The position numbers and the translations under genes are program-made. A DNA stretch of 64,000 nt, from NCBI RefSeq assembly GCF_024349685.1, contig NZ_AP025944.1, positions 4,780,001 to 4,844,000 on the forward strand, given 5' to 3'. Below the pieces are notes generated by a model. The model saw nothing but the letters and a program-made list of their open reading frames with translations, did no database searches and had not been told where the DNA came from. Shown in pieces: positions 57,134 through 64,000 of the stretch (the stretch's first letter is position 1; each line of letters begins with the position of its first letter). The stretch comes from Pseudomonas sp. LRP2-20 (lineage in GTDB: Bacteria > Pseudomonadota > Gammaproteobacteria > Pseudomonadales > Pseudomonadaceae).

Positions 57134-57644
57134 ATTCTGCGTGCTGGTAACCGGCCTGGCTCCGCTGCTTGGCGCGACTCGAACCTTCCCTCAAGCGGTG
57201 GCCCTCGGCATGTGCATGCTCGTGCTGCCCCTTCTCCACCAAGCCTTGCTATGGCCACTGCGGGCAACGCTCAGTGGCGCAAGATACTGGCTGGCAAGCC
57301 TGCTGCTACTTGCTGCGCTTGCCAGTTGCCTGCAACTGGCGCTGCGGGCCTGGGCATTGCCATTGGCACTGATGCTTGGTTACTTTCCGGCGCTGATCTG
57401 CCTGCAATGCCTTGCCATCGATACATTGCTGCCCAGCACAGGGCGCTGGCGCCCACTGTTGCTTCATTTGACCGGCCTGCTGCTGGCCTGCCTGCTGCTG
57501 GGTGCCGGTCGCCAATGGCTGGATCAGGTCGCTGGCATGCACCTGGCCAACCTGCCATCAGGTGCGCTGCTGCTGCTCGGCGCGCTGCTGGCCTTGTACA
57601 ATTGGCTACGCCCCACCCTCACACGTCGTCAAGGAAAGCGTTGA
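57126..57644 (+). CDS. rnfE: RnfE-like membrane subunit, shortened
   Basis: A 172-residue membrane protein, about 60 residues shorter than E. coli RsxE. The N terminus NRFCVLVTGLAPLLGATRT corresponds to RsxE LVQLLGLCPLLAVTST, but the cluster cysteine is Ala12. The second ligand position seems kept (Cys95 in ICLQCLAID versus VTNCIVVGR). The end (LANLPSGALLLLGALLALYNWL) matches the PPGAFIGLGLMLA region. Start ATG at 57126 overlaps rnfG. It lies directly before nth, as in E. coli. Confidence 0.82.
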   Translation: MNRFCVLVTGLAPLLGATRTFPQAVALGMCMLVLPLLHQALLWPLRATLSGARYWLASLLLLAALASCLQLALRAWALPLALMLGYFPALICLQCLAIDTLLPSTGRWRPLLLHLTGLLLACLLLGAGRQWLDQVAGMHLANLPSGALLLLGALLALYNWLRPTLTRRQGKR

Positions 57645-57648
57645 CCCC

Positions 57649-58287
57649 ATGAATGCCGCCAAACGCCTGGAGATTTTTCGCAGGCTGCACGAAGACAATC
57701 CCGATCCGAAAACGGAATTGGCTTACACCACCCCTTTCGAGTTGCTGGTTGCCGTGACGCTTTCCGCTCAGTCCACCGATGTTGGCGTCAACAAGGCCAC
57801 CGCGCGCCTGTTCCCGGTCGCCAATACGCCGCAAGCCATCTATGCACTTGGTGTCGCGGGGCTGAGTGAATACATCAAGACCATCGGTCTCTACAACAGC
57901 AAGGCCAAGAATGTCATCGAGGCCTGCCGCCTGTTGATCGAGCGCCATGGCGGCGAGGTCCCACAGACCCGCGAAGCACTGGAGGCGTTACCGGGCGTTG
58001 GCCGCAAGACCGCCAACGTGGTGCTCAACACTGCCTTCCGCCAGCCCGCCATGGCTGTGGACACGCACATCTTCCGGGTCAGCAATCGCACTGGCATCGC
58101 ACCTGGCAAGACCGTGCTCGAAGTCGAGAAGAAACTGCTCAAGTTCGTCCCCAAGGATTACCTGCTCGACGCCCACCACTGGCTCATCCTGCATGGCCGC
58201 TACGTTTGCCAGGCACGCAAGCCGCGCTGCGGCAGCTGCCGCATCGAAGACCTTTGCGAATACAAGCACAAGACCTCCGACGATTGA
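57649..58287 (+). CDS. nth: Endonuclease III
   Basis: A 212-residue DNA glycosylase/AP lyase that removes oxidised pyrimidines. The helix-hairpin-helix is LPGVGRKTANVVLNTAF; the catalytic Lys is in this motif (GRKTA) and the Asp in VDTHIFRVSNRTG. The C-terminal [4Fe-4S] loop CQARKPRCGSCRIEDLCEY has the four ligands with C-x6-C-x2-C-x5-C spacing. It starts 4 bases after rnfE and ends the operon. Confidence 0.97.
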   Translation: MNAAKRLEIFRRLHEDNPDPKTELAYTTPFELLVAVTLSAQSTDVGVNKATARLFPVANTPQAIYALGVAGLSEYIKTIGLYNSKAKNVIEACRLLIERHGGEVPQTREALEALPGVGRKTANVVLNTAFRQPAMAVDTHIFRVSNRTGIAPGKTVLEVEKKLLKFVPKDYLLDAHHWLILHGRYVCQARKPRCGSCRIEDLCEYKHKTSDD

Positions 58288-58391
58288 GCCAATAGTAAAA
58301 ACAGCTGCATTGCGATTGAAAAAATCTTTTTTACCAGACTTCGCTTTCTCGCTATAAGGACGGCCAATGGCCCTTTGGCTTGGAGCGACTC

Positions 58392-58568
58392 ATGAGTACC
58401 GATAAAGACGACCTGTCGATCGAAGATGACTTTGCCACCGCTGACGACGAAGCGGAGCCCCAGGTGGAAACCGCTAAGACCAACCTGAGCAAGCGTCGCA
58501 CCATAGACAACCTCCTCGAAGAGCGGCGCCTGCAACGGCAACTCGCCGATTTCGACTACGACCTGTAA
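58392..58568 (+). CDS. PA3496-family small acidic protein
   Basis: A 58-residue highly acidic protein (MSTDKDDLSIEDDFATADDEAEPQVE) with a more basic C-terminal helix (SKRRTIDNLLEERRLQRQLADFDYDL). It matches what I recall of the PA3496 family, named a putative envelope integrity protein, which lies next to nth in P. aeruginosa too. GGAG lies before the ATG at 58392. It is mostly disordered with no membrane segment. Confidence 0.8.
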   Translation: MSTDKDDLSIEDDFATADDEAEPQVETAKTNLSKRRTIDNLLEERRLQRQLADFDYDL

Positions 58569-58576
58569 CCTCGCAG

Positions 58577-58598
58577 CAAGCCTCCTAACGGAGGCTTG
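58577..58598. terminator. Hairpin between convergent genes
   Basis: CAAGCCTCC (58577-58585), loop TAAC, GGAGGCTTG (58590-58598): a perfect 9-bp stem 9 bases after the PA3496-family stop and 14 bases from the end of the response-regulator gene. There is no strong T-run on either side. Confidence 0.6.
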
Positions 58599-58611
58599 GT
58601 GCATTGCAGGT

Positions 58612-59238
58612 TCAGTTCAGGCCATGCCGCCGGGCCAGTTCGATCAGGTCCACCAGGGAGTGGGCATTCAGTTTCAGTAGCAGGCGGGTCTTGTAGGTGC
58701 TGACCGTCTTGTTGCTGAGGAACATGCTATCGGCAATCTCCTTGTTGGACCGCCCCCGTGCAAGCTGCTGCAGCACCATCATCTCCCTTGTCGACAGACG
58801 ATCAACCATTTCCGCCTCGCTAGTGCCCCCCACCCGGCCACGCGACTTGTGCAATGCCTGGTTCGGGAAATAACTGTAACCAGAGAGCACAGCCTTGATG
58901 GCACTGAGCAGTTCGGTGAGTTCCTGCTGCTTGCACACGTAGCCTGAAGCTCCCGCCTGCATGCAGCGCATGGAGAAATGCCCAGGGGCCTGGGAAGTCA
59001 GCACCAGGACACGGCTGCCAGGGCTGGCCGCTGCCATGCGGGCAATGACCTCCAAGCCGTCGAGTTTGGGGATGCCGATATCGAGTACGACAACATCGGG
59101 AAGGTGTTCGCGAGTGAGCTGCAAGGCCGCTATGCCGTTGTCGGTTTCCGCGACAACATCGTACCCATGCCGCTCCATCAGCATGCGCACTGCCAAGCGT
59201 ATGACCGGATGATCATCCACGATAAGGACTTTATTCAT
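58612..59238 (-). CDS. NarL/FixJ-family response regulator
   Basis: A 208-residue two-component regulator. The receiver domain has acidic Asp8-Asp9, phospho-acceptor Asp53 (VVVLDIGIPKLDG), Thr in VLVLTSQA and Lys in YVCKQQE. The C-terminal LuxR-type helix-turn-helix is LSTREMMVLQQLARGRSNKEIADSMFLSNKTVSTYKTRLLLKL. This is the EvgA/BvgA/RocA-like group, which often pairs with hybrid sensors; none is adjacent. It is divergent from an orphan membrane protein gene across an A/T-rich gap. Confidence 0.92.
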   Translation of the reverse strand: MNKVLIVDDHPVIRLAVRMLMERHGYDVVAETDNGIAALQLTREHLPDVVVLDIGIPKLDGLEVIARMAAASPGSRVLVLTSQAPGHFSMRCMQAGASGYVCKQQELTELLSAIKAVLSGYSYFPNQALHKSRGRVGGTSEAEMVDRLSTREMMVLQQLARGRSNKEIADSMFLSNKTVSTYKTRLLLKLNAHSLVDLIELARRHGLN

Positions 59239-59545
59239 GCGATATCCATCATTCGTTATTTTGCTTTGACGACTGACTCACCTTAACCGAGCAGAACGCT
59301 CAATGGCGCACTCATTCCCCGCACAAATAGCCGAATAGATGAACCCTACGTCGGTTTGGGAATTTTCCTACAAGAAAAAATTTACAGAATCCTCGCGAAA
59401 GTGCTTGTGAGCACGCGAATGAAAAATGATTGAATCGCGCGCTTCATCAACCCCGTTGAAAAATTCCCTCCCCCGGAAAAATTCCACAATTTAGTTGAGG
59501 CAGCCAGTGGGTTATTGATAAGCAGAATATGCAGGAGGCAATAAC
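59239..59545. promoter_or_regulatory. A/T-rich divergent intergenic region
   Basis: These 307 bases are clearly richer in A/T than the surroundings and hold no convincing gene. At 59363-59378 lies the inverted repeat TTTTC-CTACAA-GAAAA, similar to half sites bound by EvgA/BvgA-type regulators as I remember them. AGGAGG at 59531-59536 is the ribosome-binding site for the downstream gene. Promoters for both genes presumably lie here. Confidence 0.45.
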
Positions 59546-59986
59546 ATGACCGACAATCAACCTGTTGCTCCGTTGACAATAATCGCCATCTTCGCAGGCA
59601 TCATCGAAGCTTCTGCTTTAGCAACCTTGCCTTTTCTCAGCGAGAAGAGTCAGACGTACTACACATGGTTCCTCGTAGGGTTTCCATTCTTCCTCACTGC
59701 CCTGTTCTTTCTCACCCTGAACTTCAACTACAAATCTTTTTACAAGCCCCCCCCGGACGAGCAGAAGAGCTCCACCGAACAAGCGGAGCGTCCCGACACG
59801 CAAGAAACGGTAACCATGATGTTTTCCGGGCCTGACGCGCAGAAACTGATTCAACAACACCTCATGCAAGCCATTGCCCAGCCGCATACCGAGAACAGGC
59901 AGTGGCGCTTGTGCAATATGGATCTACATCAATGCGTCGTGCTGTCGACCACCCGCTTGCCTGAGGACTTATCCCAAGGGCATTGA
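59546..59986 (+). CDS. Orphan two-helix membrane protein
   Basis: A 146-residue protein with two N-terminal transmembrane helices (LTIIAIFAGIIEASALATL and TWFLVGFPFFLTALFFLTL) and a ~85-residue soluble tail containing SGPDAQKLIQQHLMQAIAQ and CNMDLHQCVVLSTTRLP. An excellent AGGAGG site precedes the ATG. Base composition is more A/T-rich than its neighbours, which may indicate acquisition. I do not recognise the family. The adjacent response regulator is a candidate controller. Confidence 0.72.
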   Translation: MTDNQPVAPLTIIAIFAGIIEASALATLPFLSEKSQTYYTWFLVGFPFFLTALFFLTLNFNYKSFYKPPPDEQKSSTEQAERPDTQETVTMMFSGPDAQKLIQQHLMQAIAQPHTENRQWRLCNMDLHQCVVLSTTRLPEDLSQGH

Positions 59987-60008
59987 TCAGATGCACGCCC
60001 CTGAAGGC

Positions 60009-60037
60009 AAAAAAAAACCCCGACCTGAGCCGGGGTT
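60009..60037 (-). terminator. Intrinsic terminator of argG
   Basis: AACCCCG (60016-60022) pairs with CGGGGTT (60031-60037); on the minus strand the stem is followed by a run of eight or more T. It begins 24 bases after the argG stop codon, and also separates the convergent membrane protein gene. Confidence 0.9.
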
Positions 60038-60060
60038 CATTTGCCAATTCAGCCTGATGC

Positions 60061-61278
60061 TCAGAGCATCCCGCGGCCCTTGTTGGCAGCGATGCGCATG
60101 CGCAGCGCATTGAGCTTGATGAAGCCAGCAGCATCGGCCTGGTTGTAGGCGCCGCCGTCTTCTTCGAAGGTCGCGATGTTGGCATCGAACAGCGAGTCGT
60201 CCGACTTGCGGCCAACCACGATGACGTTGCCCTTGTACAGTTTCAGGCGCACAACGCCGTTAACGTTGACCTGCGAAGCGTCGATCATCTTCTGCAGCAT
60301 CAGACGCTCCGGGCTCCACCAGTAGCCGGTGTAGATCAGGCTGGCGTACTTCGGCATCAGCTCGTCTTTCAGGTGAGCGACTTCGCGGTCCAGGGTGATC
60401 GACTCGATGGCACGGTGGGCCTTGAGCATGATGGTGCCGCCAGGGGTTTCGTAGCAGCCGCGGGACTTCATGCCCACATAACGGTTCTCGACGATATCCA
60501 GACGGCCGATACCGTTGGCGCCGCCAATGCGGTTCAGTTCGGCAAGCACGGTGGCCGGAGTCATGTCGACGCCGTCGATGGCGACGATGTCACCATTGCG
60601 GTAGGTCAGTTCGATGTAGGTAGCCTGGTCCGGGGCGTTCTCTGGCGAGACGCTCCAGCGCCACATGTCTTCTTCGTGCTCGGTCCAGGTATCTTCCAGG
60701 ACACCGCCCTCGTAGGAGATGTGCAGCAGGTTGGCGTCCATCGAGTACGGCGACTTCTTCTTGCCGTGGCGCTCGATCGGGATACCGTGCTTCTCGGCAT
60801 AGTCCATCAGTTTCTCGCGGGACAGCAGGTCCCACTCGCGCCATGGGGCGATGACCTTGACGCCTGGCTTGAGGGCGTAGGCACCCAGCTCGAAGCGAAC
60901 CTGGTCGTTACCCTTGCCGGTAGCACCGTGGGAAATGGCATCGGCGCCGGTTTCGTTGGCGATTTCGATCAGGCGCTTGGCGATCAGCGGGCGGGCGATG
61001 GAGGTACCCAGCAGGTACTCGCCTTCGTAGACGGTGTTGGCGCGGAACATCGGGAAGACGAAATCACGCACGAACTCTTCGCGCAGGTCGTCGATGTAGA
61101 TCTCTTTTACGCCCATCGCCTGGGCTTTGGCGCGAGCCGGCTCGACTTCTTCGCCCTGACCCAGGTCAGCGGTGAAGGTCACCACTTCGCAGTTGTAGGT
61201 ATCCTGCAGCCACTTGAGAATCACCGAAGTATCAAGGCCGCCGGAATACGCCAGTACGACCTTTTTTACGTCCGCCAT
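60061..61278 (-). CDS. argG: Argininosuccinate synthase
   Basis: A 405-residue enzyme joining citrulline and aspartate with ATP in arginine synthesis. The ATP pyrophosphatase loop is [15 protein letters not shown] at the N terminus; [17 protein letters not shown] and [24 protein letters not shown] are conserved. The ATG at 61278 follows GGAG; the 44-codon upstream extension is non-coding. Transcribed alone, with its own terminator. Confidence 0.98.
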   Translation of the reverse strand: MADVKKVVLAYSGGLDTSVILKWLQDTYNCEVVTFTADLGQGEEVEPARAKAQAMGVKEIYIDDLREEFVRDFVFPMFRANTVYEGEYLLGTSIARPLIAKRLIEIANETGADAISHGATGKGNDQVRFELGAYALKPGVKVIAPWREWDLLSREKLMDYAEKHGIPIERHGKKKSPYSMDANLLHISYEGGVLEDTWTEHEEDMWRWSVSPENAPDQATYIELTYRNGDIVAIDGVDMTPATVLAELNRIGGANGIGRLDIVENRYVGMKSRGCYETPGGTIMLKAHRAIESITLDREVAHLKDELMPKYASLIYTGYWWSPERLMLQKMIDASQVNVNGVVRLKLYKGNVIVVGRKSDDSLFDANIATFEEDGGAYNQADAAGFIKLNALRMRIAANKGRGML

Positions 61279-61415
61279 GCCATCACTCCACGGGGTTGTA
61301 CGGAAAGGGATCGATTCTACCGGCGTTGCGGATAAATTTACAGTGGGGCGACAGCTTCTGACGACAAAGCGACAGGAACTGTCGATGGGGCGACGTGCTT
61401 GCCACAACATCTCCA

Positions 61416-61660
61416 GCGCCTGTCAGATCGAGCGCCGCCCGCGCGGCGCATCGCGAGCTGCGCTCGCTCCTACGCTTGTTTCTGGCCAGTTATTCCTGGG
61501 GAATTTGCGCGCGAACGCCTTGGCGCCTGACTCGATATCAAGTCTTACAAACCAGGCGGTCGCGCGCGCCTGTCACTGGCATTACTGGCCCGAAACAAAC
61601 GTAGGAGCGAGCGCAGCTCGCGATGCGCCGCACGGGCGGCGCTCGATCTGACAGGCGCTG
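61416..61660 (+). repeat. 240-bp imperfect palindromic repeat, copy 4
   Basis: Arms CAGCGCCTGTCAGATCGAGC and the inverse at the right; the core is almost identical to copy 1 over ~120 bases (differences include CGCTTG for CGTTTG and AAGTCTTAC for AAGTCGTAC). It sits in the 465-base gap between argG and motY; the remaining gap sequence contains the argG promoter region at 61279-61415 and, at 61661-61743, nothing I recognise. Confidence 0.92.
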
Positions 61661-61743
61661 AAAATGTCGCGGCAAGCACTTGGTGGCCCTGATGCCCCCC
61701 CAAGCCCCACAACAGGCGGCCACCTCAAAAAGCTGCCTTAAAA

Positions 61744-62712
61744 TCAGAGCGCCTTCGCCCCCGGCGCGGACGCACCCGCACCCGGAGCCGGCACTCCAGC
61801 TGCAGGCGGTGTCACAGGCGCAGCTTGCTGCACCGCCTGAGCAGCCGGCTTCTCCACCTGCGCCACCCTGTCCAGTTCGATATTCACCCGCCGGTTACGC
61901 GCACGATTGGCCGGGCTGTTGTTCTTCACCAGCGGATAGCGCTCGCCATGGAAGCGCACGACAATCTGTTCTTCCGGCACACCATGGGCCTTGAAGTAAT
62001 CGGCAACGGCCAACGCTCGACGCCGCGACGTGTCACGATTGGTCAGGCGATTGCCACTGTTGTCGGAATGGCCGTTGAGTTCGATGTGGTTCACCGAAGG
62101 GTCGGCCTTGAGGTAATCAAGGATCACATCCAGCCGTGCACGGGCATCGGCATCAAGATCGTAGCCTCCGCCCGGGAAGCCAACCTGGGTCTGGCGCACC
62201 TGGTCATAGTTCATCGGCAGCATCTTGCTGGCACAGGCCTGATAGTCGCTATACGCCTTGGCGAAGCTGACCGGCAACACCCGAACCTCCATCACCCGCC
62301 CGCCTTCGCCGGTGTAGTTGCGCACGACCGTGCTGCGGCCATCGAGCAAGCCATTGATCAGGCGGCTGGCCTGGCTCTGCGACGAGCTGAACAGCACCCC
62401 GCTGCGCGCCATGCGTACGGCACCGAGGTTCACATCACCGCGGCCCGGCTGCCAAGGGGCAGCGGCCGCCAGCAAGGTGGCCGAACCTGCACCCAGCACA
62501 TTGCTGTGCGAGCGCAACTGGAACACCGGCTGCTCACCCGCCTTGCGCACGAACTCGCCGCTGCCGAAACCGTCGATCGGCTGGATCAGGCGGCATTCGA
62601 ACTGGTCACCCTCGACTTTCCAGGCGACATTTTCCATGCGGGTCTGGAAGGTCAGTGCACCGGCCGGCAGGCTGGCGACAAGGGTCAACAGGGCTAGGTA
62701 ACGCTGGCGCAC
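61744..62712 (-). CDS. motY: Flagellar stator ring protein MotY
   Basis: A 322-residue exported protein of the flagellar T-ring that holds stator units. The signal peptide (RYLALLTLVASLPAGALT) is followed by the MotY N-terminal domain (FQTRMENVAWKVEGDQFECRLIQPIDGFGSGEFVRKAGE), then an OmpA-type peptidoglycan-binding domain (IELNGHSDNSGNRLTNRDTSRRRALAVADYF; NRARNRRVNIEL) and a Pro/Ala-rich tail. GGAG six bases before the GTG at 62712 decides that start over a GTG at 62724. Adjacent to pyrC, as in P. aeruginosa. Confidence 0.93.
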   Translation of the reverse strand: MRQRYLALLTLVASLPAGALTFQTRMENVAWKVEGDQFECRLIQPIDGFGSGEFVRKAGEQPVFQLRSHSNVLGAGSATLLAAAAPWQPGRGDVNLGAVRMARSGVLFSSSQSQASRLINGLLDGRSTVVRNYTGEGGRVMEVRVLPVSFAKAYSDYQACASKMLPMNYDQVRQTQVGFPGGGYDLDADARARLDVILDYLKADPSVNHIELNGHSDNSGNRLTNRDTSRRRALAVADYFKAHGVPEEQIVVRFHGERYPLVKNNSPANRARNRRVNIELDRVAQVEKPAAQAVQQAAPVTPPAAGVPAPGAGASAPGAKAL

Positions 62713-62842
62713 GGGCGGCTCCACAAATTCTGACGGCTTACAGGCAGGCTATCGGGCGCTTGCCGGAAAACTTGATAGCCGTGCTCGGACCGGGGTTTTC
62801 CGGTAGCATTGGGGCCTGAGTTCGACCCGCCTGGAATTCCCA

Positions 62843-63889
62843 ATGTCCGATCGCCTGACCCTCCTGCGTCCCGACGACTGGCACATCCATCTGCGCGATG
62901 GTGCCGTCCTGCCCCATACCGTTGGCGATGTGGCGCGTACTTTCGCCCGTGCCATCATCATGCCCAACCTGGTTCCGCCGGTACGCAATGCCGTCGAAGC
63001 CGGTGCCTACCGCGAGCGCATCCTTGCGGCCCGCCCGGCTGGCAGCCGTTTTGAACCGCTGATGGTGCTGTACCTCACCGACCGCACCAGCCCCGAGGAC
63101 ATCCGCGCGGCCAAGGCCAGCGGGATCGTGTACGCCGCCAAGCTGTACCCGGCCGGTGCCACCACCAACTCCGATTCGGGCGTCACCAGCATCGACAACA
63201 TCTTCCCGGCCATCGAGGCGCTGGCAGAAGTCGGCATGCCGCTGCTGGTGCACGGTGAAGTGACCCGCAGCGAGATCGACGTGTTCGATCGCGAAAAGCG
63301 CTTCATCGACGAGCACATGCGCCGCCTGGTCGAGCGCTTCCCGACCCTGAAAGTGGTGTTCGAACACATCACCACCGGTGACGCCGCGCAGTTCGTCACC
63401 GAGGCTCCGGCCAACGTCGGCGCCACCATCACTGCCCAGCACCTGCTGTACAACCGCAACCACATGCTGGTCGGTGGTATCCGCCCGCACTTCTATTGCC
63501 TGCCGATCCTCAAGCGCAACACCCACCAGGTGGCGCTGCTGGATGCGGCCACCAGCGGCAACCCGAAGTTCTTCCTCGGCACCGATTCGGCACCCCACGC
63601 CCGTCACGCCAAGGAAGCCGCCTGCGGTTGCGCCGGCTGCTACACCGCCTACGCCGCCATCGAGATGTACGCCGAGGCGTTCGAGCAGCGCAATGCGCTG
63701 GACAAGCTGGAAGGCTTCGCCAGCCTGCACGGCCCGGCTTTCTATGGCCTGCCGGCGAACACCGACAGCATCACCCTGGTCCGTGAAGAATGGACCGCCC
63801 CGGACAGCCTGCCGTTTGGCGAGCAGACCGTGATCCCGCTGCGCGCCGGTGAGAAACTGCGCTGGCGCCTGCTGGAGGACAACGCGTGA
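62843..63889 (+). CDS. pyrC: Dihydroorotase
   Basis: A 348-residue class II dihydroorotase that closes carbamoyl-aspartate in pyrimidine synthesis. Zinc ligands are in [10 protein letters not shown] (HxH), the carbamylated Lys in [14 protein letters not shown], and His in LLVHGEVT and [10 protein letters not shown]; the catalytic Asp is in [15 protein letters not shown]. Length is as expected. It overlaps rnt by four bases (GTGA). Confidence 0.97.
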   Translation: MSDRLTLLRPDDWHIHLRDGAVLPHTVGDVARTFARAIIMPNLVPPVRNAVEAGAYRERILAARPAGSRFEPLMVLYLTDRTSPEDIRAAKASGIVYAAKLYPAGATTNSDSGVTSIDNIFPAIEALAEVGMPLLVHGEVTRSEIDVFDREKRFIDEHMRRLVERFPTLKVVFEHITTGDAAQFVTEAPANVGATITAQHLLYNRNHMLVGGIRPHFYCLPILKRNTHQVALLDAATSGNPKFFLGTDSAPHARHAKEAACGCAGCYTAYAAIEMYAEAFEQRNALDKLEGFASLHGPAFYGLPANTDSITLVREEWTAPDSLPFGEQTVIPLRAGEKLRWRLLEDNA

Positions 63890-64000
63890 GCGAAGACCTC
63901 TACGAAGACGACCAGGACGGTCAGGTCGGCAGCGGTTCGCGCCACCCCATGGCCGAACGCTTCCGTGGCTATCTGCCGGTAGTGGTGGATGTCGAGACCG
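63886..64000 (+). CDS. rnt: Ribonuclease T, 5' part
   Basis: The first 38 codons, cut by the window end. Beginning with GTG at 63886, the sequence reads [18 protein letters not shown], then [19 protein letters not shown], the start of the DEDD exonuclease Exo I motif. RNase T trims the 3' ends of tRNA and other stable RNA. The acidic N-terminal extension is typical of pseudomonads. It is translationally coupled to pyrC. Confidence 0.9.
   Translation, partial: MSEDLYEDDQDGQVGSGSRHPMAERFRGYLPVVVDVET

Overview
The window is GC-rich, densely coded chromosomal DNA from a Pseudomonas of the P. putida/fluorescens group. The evidence is the gene content and order (braCDEFG, rapA, quiP-like acylase, dinG, pdxH, dcd, cspA, apbC, metG, rnf-nth, argG, motY-pyrC-rnt), P. 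putida-type REP sequences (the arms ending in GCTCCCACAGG), and ANR-type boxes. I see no rRNA, tRNA, insertion sequence, prophage or CRISPR array.

Layout. 1-7.5 kb: the end of a GGDEF/EAL protein, a DUF2025 protein, a divergent LysR/short-chain dehydrogenase pair with a clear palindromic operator, a three-gene HlyD/DUF1656/FUSC efflux operon, and small genes including a ccoM-like cbb3 oxidase subunit behind two ANR boxes. 7.5-17.5 kb: a lipoprotein, rapA, a membrane MHYT-GGDEF-EAL protein overlapping tail-to-tail with a hydroxyisobutyrate-dehydrogenase-type reductase, an orphan 724-residue protein carrying the FtsZ/tubulin GTP-binding signatures, and a DUF2288 protein. 17.5-22.8 kb: the branched-chain amino acid transporter braC-terminator-braDEFG. 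23-34.4 kb: lipoproteins, an FAD oxidoreductase, pdxH, an OmpA-like lipoprotein with a histone-H1-like tail, a serine hydrolase, an agarase-like glycosidase, dinG and a CopD-like membrane protein. 34.6-41.9 kb: a collagen-like exported protein, two tandem OmpA/calcium-repeat lipoproteins, YchJ and a His-rich SEC-C mini-protein, and a QuiP-like acylase. 42.3-49.4 kb: the ligase-associated DNA repair cassette (MBL exonuclease, ATP-dependent ligase, Lhr-like helicase, PdeM phosphoesterase) with an AstE-like zinc peptidase gene inserted in it. 49.7-58.6 kb: dcd, cspA, apbC, metG and a reduced rnf cluster (A, B, D, G, E; no C) ending in nth. 58.6-64 kb: a NarL-type response regulator, an orphan two-helix membrane protein, argG, motY, pyrC and the start of rnt.

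What stands out. (1) The FtsZ/tubulin-superfamily protein at 14687-16861 has all four diagnostic loops in order but no recognisable partner. (2) The rnf cluster lacks rnfC, and RnfA/RnfE have lost most cysteines that bind the membrane [2Fe-2S] cluster; RnfB has no membrane anchor and a long basic helical tail. (3) Four near-identical copies of a ~240 bp imperfect palindrome sit in intergenic gaps at 34.4, 39.1, 41.9 and 61.4 kb, all in the same orientation. These are judged from reading the sequence; no database search was possible.
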